NCBI GenBank assembly: GCA_001796965.1
Contig: MGOA01000076.1
Span: 1-9,272 of the forward strand
Reading direction: 5' to 3'
DNA: 9,272 bases
Source of the DNA: Chloroflexi bacterium RBG_16_64_43
GTDB taxonomy: Bacteria > Chloroflexota > Anaerolineae > Anaerolineales > RBG-16-64-43
Both the position numbers and the translations under genes were made by a program. Each line of letters starts with the position of its first letter. Position 1 is the first letter of the stretch. Below, piece by piece: positions 6,635 to 9,272 of the stretch. Under the pieces are notes generated by a model, which saw only the letters and a program-made list of their open reading frames with translations, was not told the origin of the DNA and made no database searches.

Positions 6635-7123
6635 CTAGGCACGTGTCCTACGCGCGCGGGGTATCCAGCGCGGCACCTCTTTCAAATAGGTTTCGTACGG
6701 CGCGCCGAAACGCCTCTTGAGCTGCGGCTCCTCGAACAGAACGGTAAAGGAATGCAACGCGGCCCACAGCCCGGCGGCGTAGACGAGGACCCACAGCGAT
6801 CCGTAGAAGATGACCACTCCCACGAGCACCAGCAAGGCACCGACATACATCGGGTTGCGCACCCAGCGATACAGCCCGTGCGAGACAAAACGCTTGGGCG
6901 GGACAACCGGAACCGGCGTTCCCCCGCCGTGGCGCACAAACGAGAATGAGACCCACACCACCATGGCCGCTCCACCAAACGCGAGGAGCAGCGCCGCGAT
7001 CTGCACGGCTCCCAGGGCGCGTAGCAGAGGTTGGCCGGTAGCCCTGAGGATGAAGTACGGCACGACAAGACTCGCAACGCCGGGCACCAGCAGCGTTGCC
7101 AGCGTGGTCACCAGTGCATTCAT
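6635..7123 (-). CDS. Isoprenylcysteine carboxyl methyltransferase-family membrane protein
   Basis: This 162-residue membrane protein has about four hydrophobic helices (about 5-26, 37-62, 92-108 and 109-129). The C-terminal half carries the family signature: GLYRWVRNPMYVG (83-95), then an acidic pair and a basic, aromatic stretch (EEPQLKRRFG, 131-140; YETYLKEVPRWIPR, 143-156). In the ICMT/phospholipid methyltransferase superfamily this region forms the S-adenosylmethionine site. Bacterial members are mostly uncharacterised, and prenylcysteine is an unlikely substrate, so a lipid or other small hydrophobic acceptor is more plausible. The length is normal for bacterial members. The ATG at 7123 has a strong GGAGGAG ribosome site 6 nt upstream. 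The gene begins 49 bp after the end of the TerC gene on the same strand, with no hairpin between them, so read-through from it is possible. Confidence 0.88.
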   Translation of the reverse strand: MNALVTTLATLLVPGVASLVVPYFILRATGQPLLRALGAVQIAALLLAFGGAAMVVWVSFSFVRHGGGTPVPVVPPKRFVSHGLYRWVRNPMYVGALLVLVGVVIFYGSLWVLVYAAGLWAALHSFTVLFEEPQLKRRFGAPYETYLKEVPRWIPRARRTRA

Positions 7124-7172
7124 AGAAAGCTCCTCCAGGGAATCCGTGTGAGAATTACCCCGCCCCGCCGCG

Positions 7173-7940
7173 CTAGGTGCGTGGCCCGCTGGCCTCGCTC
7201 TTCTCGAGCTGCGGACCGCGCAGCCTCACCGGCGCCTTCTCCCGCGCGCGGATGCGCATGTTGACCAGCTCAACGAATAGCGAAAAGCCCATGGCGAAGT
7301 AAATGTATCCCTTGGGAATCTCGAAGTGGAAACCCTCCAGGAGCAGCGAGACTCCGATGAGCAGCAGAAAGCTGAGCGCCAGCACCTTGATCGTGGGGTG
7401 CTCGTTGACGAAACGGCTGAGCCCGCCGGCGGCCACCATCATGACGCCGACTGCCACGACGATTGCCGCGACCATGACCCACAGGTCCTTGGCCATGCCG
7501 ACTGCGGTGATCACCGAGTCGAGTGAGAAGATGATGTCCATCAGCCCGATTTGCGCCACCACGCCCCACAGCGAGCCGCCCGCCCGCGCTGTTCGCCCGT
7601 GCTCGAGGCCCTCGAGCTTGGCGTGGATCTCGGTCGTGGCCTTGGCCAAGAGGAATAGGCCGCCTACACCCAGGATCACATCCCGCAGTGATATCGCTCG
7701 GCCGAAAACGTTGAACAGAGGCTCAGTCAGCCCGATCAACCACGAGATCGAAAAGAGCAGCGCGATGCGAGTGAGCATGGCCATGGCCAGGCCCAACGTG
7801 CGCGCACGAGGCTGTTGGGCGTGGGGCAAGCGGTCGGCCAAGATGGAGATGAAGACGATGTTGTCGATGCCCAGCACGATCTCGAGCGAGGCCAGGGTGA
7901 GGAAAGCGATCCAGATCTCGGGCTGCAGCAAGCGCTCCAT
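7173..7940 (-). CDS. TerC-family integral membrane protein (probable divalent metal exporter)
   Basis: TerC-family proteins are polytopic membrane proteins. Several (Alx/MntP-independent exporters, YceF/YkoY-type) export manganese, and others are linked to tellurite resistance. From the ATG at 7940 the product has 255 residues, starting MERLLQPEIWIAFLTL. The two hallmark repeats are present: EIVLGIDNIVFIS (20-32) and the related DIIFSLDSVITAV (135-147), with acidic residues inside transmembrane helices. Seven or so hydrophobic segments are visible. The C-terminus ends in a charged tail (after about 230) with no CBS or CorC domains, so this is the short TerC form. An alternative ATG at 7958 adds six residues. 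I prefer 7940 because GGGAG lies 8 nt upstream and the N-terminus then matches relatives. A TAGAAT box at 8004-8009 may be its promoter. No metal riboswitch was recognised in the short leader. Confidence 0.92.
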   Translation of the reverse strand: MERLLQPEIWIAFLTLASLEIVLGIDNIVFISILADRLPHAQQPRARTLGLAMAMLTRIALLFSISWLIGLTEPLFNVFGRAISLRDVILGVGGLFLLAKATTEIHAKLEGLEHGRTARAGGSLWGVVAQIGLMDIIFSLDSVITAVGMAKDLWVMVAAIVVAVGVMMVAAGGLSRFVNEHPTIKVLALSFLLLIGVSLLLEGFHFEIPKGYIYFAMGFSLFVELVNMRIRAREKAPVRLRGPQLEKSEASGPRT

Positions 7941-8001
7941 GGGCGGGGCTCCCAGCATCTAGGATATCCAGCGGCAAGGTTCGGGGTGTTCGATCGAGAT
8001 G

Positions 8002-8018
8002 CGATTCTAATCGAATCG
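8002..8018. promoter_or_regulatory. TAGAAT -10-like box within a small dyad, upstream of the TerC gene
   Basis: On the minus strand 8009-8004 reads TAGAAT, about 57 nt before the TerC start. The hexamer lies inside an inverted repeat: CGATTC (8002-8007) and GAATCG (8013-8018) with a 5-nt spacer. It could be a promoter with an operator, or a weak hairpin ending the oxidase transcript. No good -35 box was seen. The 131-bp gap from 7959 to 8089 otherwise shows nothing definite. Confidence 0.35.
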
Positions 8019-8089
8019 GTTGGCAGCCATCCGCTGTGCAACGAAGAAGGCAGACTGCGGCTGCCCCTGCTTGGCTCGCCCCAGCGGAT

Positions 8090-8368
8090 CTAGCCCGCCG
8101 GTGTGATGAGGGCCACGATCAGAATGAGCGGGGAGACAAGCAGCAGGCCGATGAGCAGCAGCCCGGCGTAGATGCGGCTGTCGAAGCGCAGATGCATGAA
8201 GTACAGCACCACCAGCAGCGCCTTGGCGCCAGCGAAGATCAAGAGCAGCGGCAGGCGCACCTGCGGCGCCAGGTAACTCGCACCCACCTCCAAACCGGTC
8301 AGGGCGACCAGCGCCGCGAAAACCCACGCGTACTGCGGCGCCGCCGGATGTATCTTGGGCTCGTTCAT
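8090..8368 (-). CDS. Cytochrome c oxidase subunit IV, prokaryotic type
   Basis: This 92-residue protein is a small accessory subunit of the aa3/caa3-type heme-copper oxidase, probably helping assembly or stability in the membrane. It has three hydrophobic helices (about 13-33, 38-58 and 67-88). The family signature is at 50-65 (ALLVVLYFMHLRFDSR), where the YFMH-LRFDS stretch joins helices 2 and 3. The length is normal for the prokaryotic family. The ATG at 8368 starts 9 nt after the subunit III stop, with a GAGGG ribosome site overlapping the end of that gene. It is the last gene of the oxidase operon (often named coxD or ctaF). Confidence 0.92.
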   Translation of the reverse strand: MNEPKIHPAAPQYAWVFAALVALTGLEVGASYLAPQVRLPLLLIFAGAKALLVVLYFMHLRFDSRIYAGLLLIGLLLVSPLILIVALITPAG

Positions 8369-8377
8369 GAAGTCCCT

Positions 8378-8959
8378 CTAGATGAGATAGAACAACGTAA
8401 ACAGCACGATCCAAACCACGTCCACGAAGTGCCAGTACAGGCCGAAGGTCTCGACGCCCTGGTGCGAGGCGGACGAGTAGCGCCCCCGCAACGCGAGCAC
8501 GATCACGTAGACCAGCCACATCAGGCCCACCAAAACGTGCGTGCCATGCAGCCCAGTGATGGCAAAGAAGGGCGTGCCGAAGGCGGACCTGACGCTCAGA
8601 CCTTCGGCAAAGAGGGTCGACCACTCCAGCGCCTGCCCCCCCAGGAACAGCGCGCCCAGCACGAATATCCCCGCCAGATGCCAGAGCAGGCTGCGCTGGC
8701 GCCCCGCGCGAATGGCCCCCAGGGCCCGGACGACGAGGTAGCTGGAGAGAATCAGGATGAATGTGTTGAGCCCCACAAGCGGGATGCTGAGCAGCGTGCG
8801 CACCTCGGCGAAGGCCGCCGCCTCGCGCGCCCGGAATACGATCAAGGTGAGAATCAGCGCGCCGAAGAACACTACCTCGCCACCCAGGAATGCCCACACC
8901 GCGAGCTTGGCGTTCTCGCGCTGCGGGACGAAGGCGGTCGCGGCCTGCAGCTCAGCCAT
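8378..8959 (-). CDS. coxC: Cytochrome c oxidase subunit III, short five-helix form
   Basis: Subunit III is a core membrane subunit of heme-copper oxidases. It has no redox centres and stabilises subunit I during turnover. The 193-residue product matches the short bacterial form that lacks the first two helices of the mitochondrial protein. Signatures: KLAVWAFLGGEVVFFGAL (18-35) with the conserved membrane glutamate Glu28; FLGGQALEW (105-113); FFAITGLHGTHVLVGL (131-146); YWHFVDVVWIVLF (175-187). The frame is open upstream to 8998, but the ATG at 8959 has GGAGG 6 nt upstream and a typical N-terminus. The 13 extra upstream residues are basic and would overlap the preceding gene. The start overlaps that gene by 8 nt (ATGGCTGA), which indicates coupled translation. 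Confidence 0.95.
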   Translation of the reverse strand: MAELQAATAFVPQRENAKLAVWAFLGGEVVFFGALILTLIVFRAREAAAFAEVRTLLSIPLVGLNTFILILSSYLVVRALGAIRAGRQRSLLWHLAGIFVLGALFLGGQALEWSTLFAEGLSVRSAFGTPFFAITGLHGTHVLVGLMWLVYVIVLALRGRYSSASHQGVETFGLYWHFVDVVWIVLFTLFYLI

Positions 8960-9155
8960 GATGCGCCTCCGCTTCACCTTCGCCGCGATCCTCGGCAACC
9001 CAGCCGCCGATTGAGATGAACAGCAGCACCAATCCGGCCAGGCTGACCCACAGGCTAGAGATCACTCCGGCCGCGAGCAGCGTTGCGCCGAGCGCCAGGC
9101 CGAGCGGCCAGAAGCTGGGATTGGGCATGTGGAATTCGGGCAGCGGGTCAGCCAT
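8952..9155 (-). CDS. Small two-helix membrane protein of the oxidase operon
   Basis: This 67-residue protein starts MADPLPEFHMPNPSFWPLG and has two hydrophobic helices (about 17-33 and 35-52), then an acidic, His-containing tail ending AEAHHG. The HMPNPSFWP segment before the first helix resembles sequences next to subunit I in some caa3-type oxidases, so it is probably a minor oxidase subunit or a split-off tail of subunit I. I cannot name the family. An upstream in-frame ATG (9170) exists, but the ATG at 9155 has GGAGG 6 nt upstream. It overlaps the preceding gene by 8 nt and subunit III by another 8 nt. Position between the subunit I and III genes supports a role in the complex. Confidence 0.8.
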   Translation of the reverse strand: MADPLPEFHMPNPSFWPLGLALGATLLAAGVISSLWVSLAGLVLLFISIGGWVAEDRGEGEAEAHHG

Positions 9156-9272
9156 GCACCACCTCCGCATCGGAAATGTCTAAGCCGCGCGGCGCATCCC
9201 GTTCGGGCGCGCCGTCGTCCGCGAACCAGCGTAAGAAGATCACCGTCGCCGCGGCGAGATAGACCATCGCCC
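9148..9272 (-). CDS. 3' end of probable cytochrome c oxidase subunit I gene (partial)
   Basis: The window ends inside this leftward gene. The last 40 residues are visible: a hydrophobic segment (AMVYLAAATVIFLRWF) followed by a charged tail ending DISDAEVVHG. This fits the final transmembrane helix and cytoplasmic tail of the catalytic subunit, which normally precedes subunit III in such operons. No heme or copper ligands lie in the visible part, so a different small membrane subunit cannot be excluded. Its stop overlaps the next start in the shared sequence ATGGCTGA. Confidence 0.6.
   Translation of the reverse strand, partial: AMVYLAAATVIFLRWFADDGAPERDAPRGLDISDAEVVHG

Noticed and set aside
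7303..7962. 219-codon plus-strand frame opposite the TerC gene
   Set aside because: It is antisense to a clear TerC protein, Ser/Met/Arg-rich and without a recognisable domain.
8036..9019. 327-codon plus-strand frame opposite the oxidase genes
   Set aside because: The translation is a Gln/Glu/His/Arg-rich mirror of membrane-protein codons on the other strand, with no domain or start signal.

Overview
The window looks like ordinary chromosomal DNA from a GC-rich, aerobically respiring bacterium, most likely a member of the Chloroflexota (Anaerolineae-like). The basis is indirect. Two secreted lipoproteins carry the Pro/Thr 'PTPTP' linkers common in that phylum, and there is a compact heme-copper oxidase operon with a short subunit III, a small subunit IV and an extra tiny subunit. 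An intergenic palindromic repeat of a type frequent in these genomes is also present. No phage, plasmid, transposase, CRISPR array, tRNA or rRNA was seen.

Layout, left to right: (1) 1-63, the last 20 codons of an unidentified rightward gene, followed by a strong hairpin (83-111). (2) 128-270, a dispersed-type inverted repeat between converging genes. (3) 324-2402, uvrB on the minus strand, with a TAGAAT promoter-like box upstream. (4) 2403-2697, a non-coding stretch holding two stem-loops that probably end the next transcript. (5) 2698-4461, a leftward pair of lipoprotein genes 12 bp apart: a 202-residue protein with a beta-sandwich-like domain, then a seven-bladed WD40 protein. (6) 4462-4634, a divergent promoter region with an extended -10 element facing each way. 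(7) 4635-6278, a UbiB/ABC1-type atypical kinase on the plus strand. (8) 6279-6634, about 350 bp with no convincing gene, several palindromes and a possible gene remnant. (9) 6635-7123, an isoprenylcysteine carboxyl methyltransferase-family membrane protein, and 7173-7940, a TerC-family metal exporter, both leftward. (10) 8090-9272, the 3' part of a leftward cytochrome c oxidase operon: the tail of a probable subunit I gene, a 67-residue two-helix protein, subunit III and subunit IV, with tightly coupled gene junctions.

The functional groups are mostly independent. UvrB serves nucleotide excision repair, the lipoprotein pair probably forms an envelope module of unknown role, and UbiB-like and oxidase genes relate to quinone or respiratory metabolism. 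TerC probably handles manganese or other divalent metals. I found no convincing new multi-gene system. The items most worth a second look are the palindromic repeat at 128-270, the near-identical gene junctions in the oxidase operon, the lipoprotein pair and the remnant-like reading frame at about 6279-6581.
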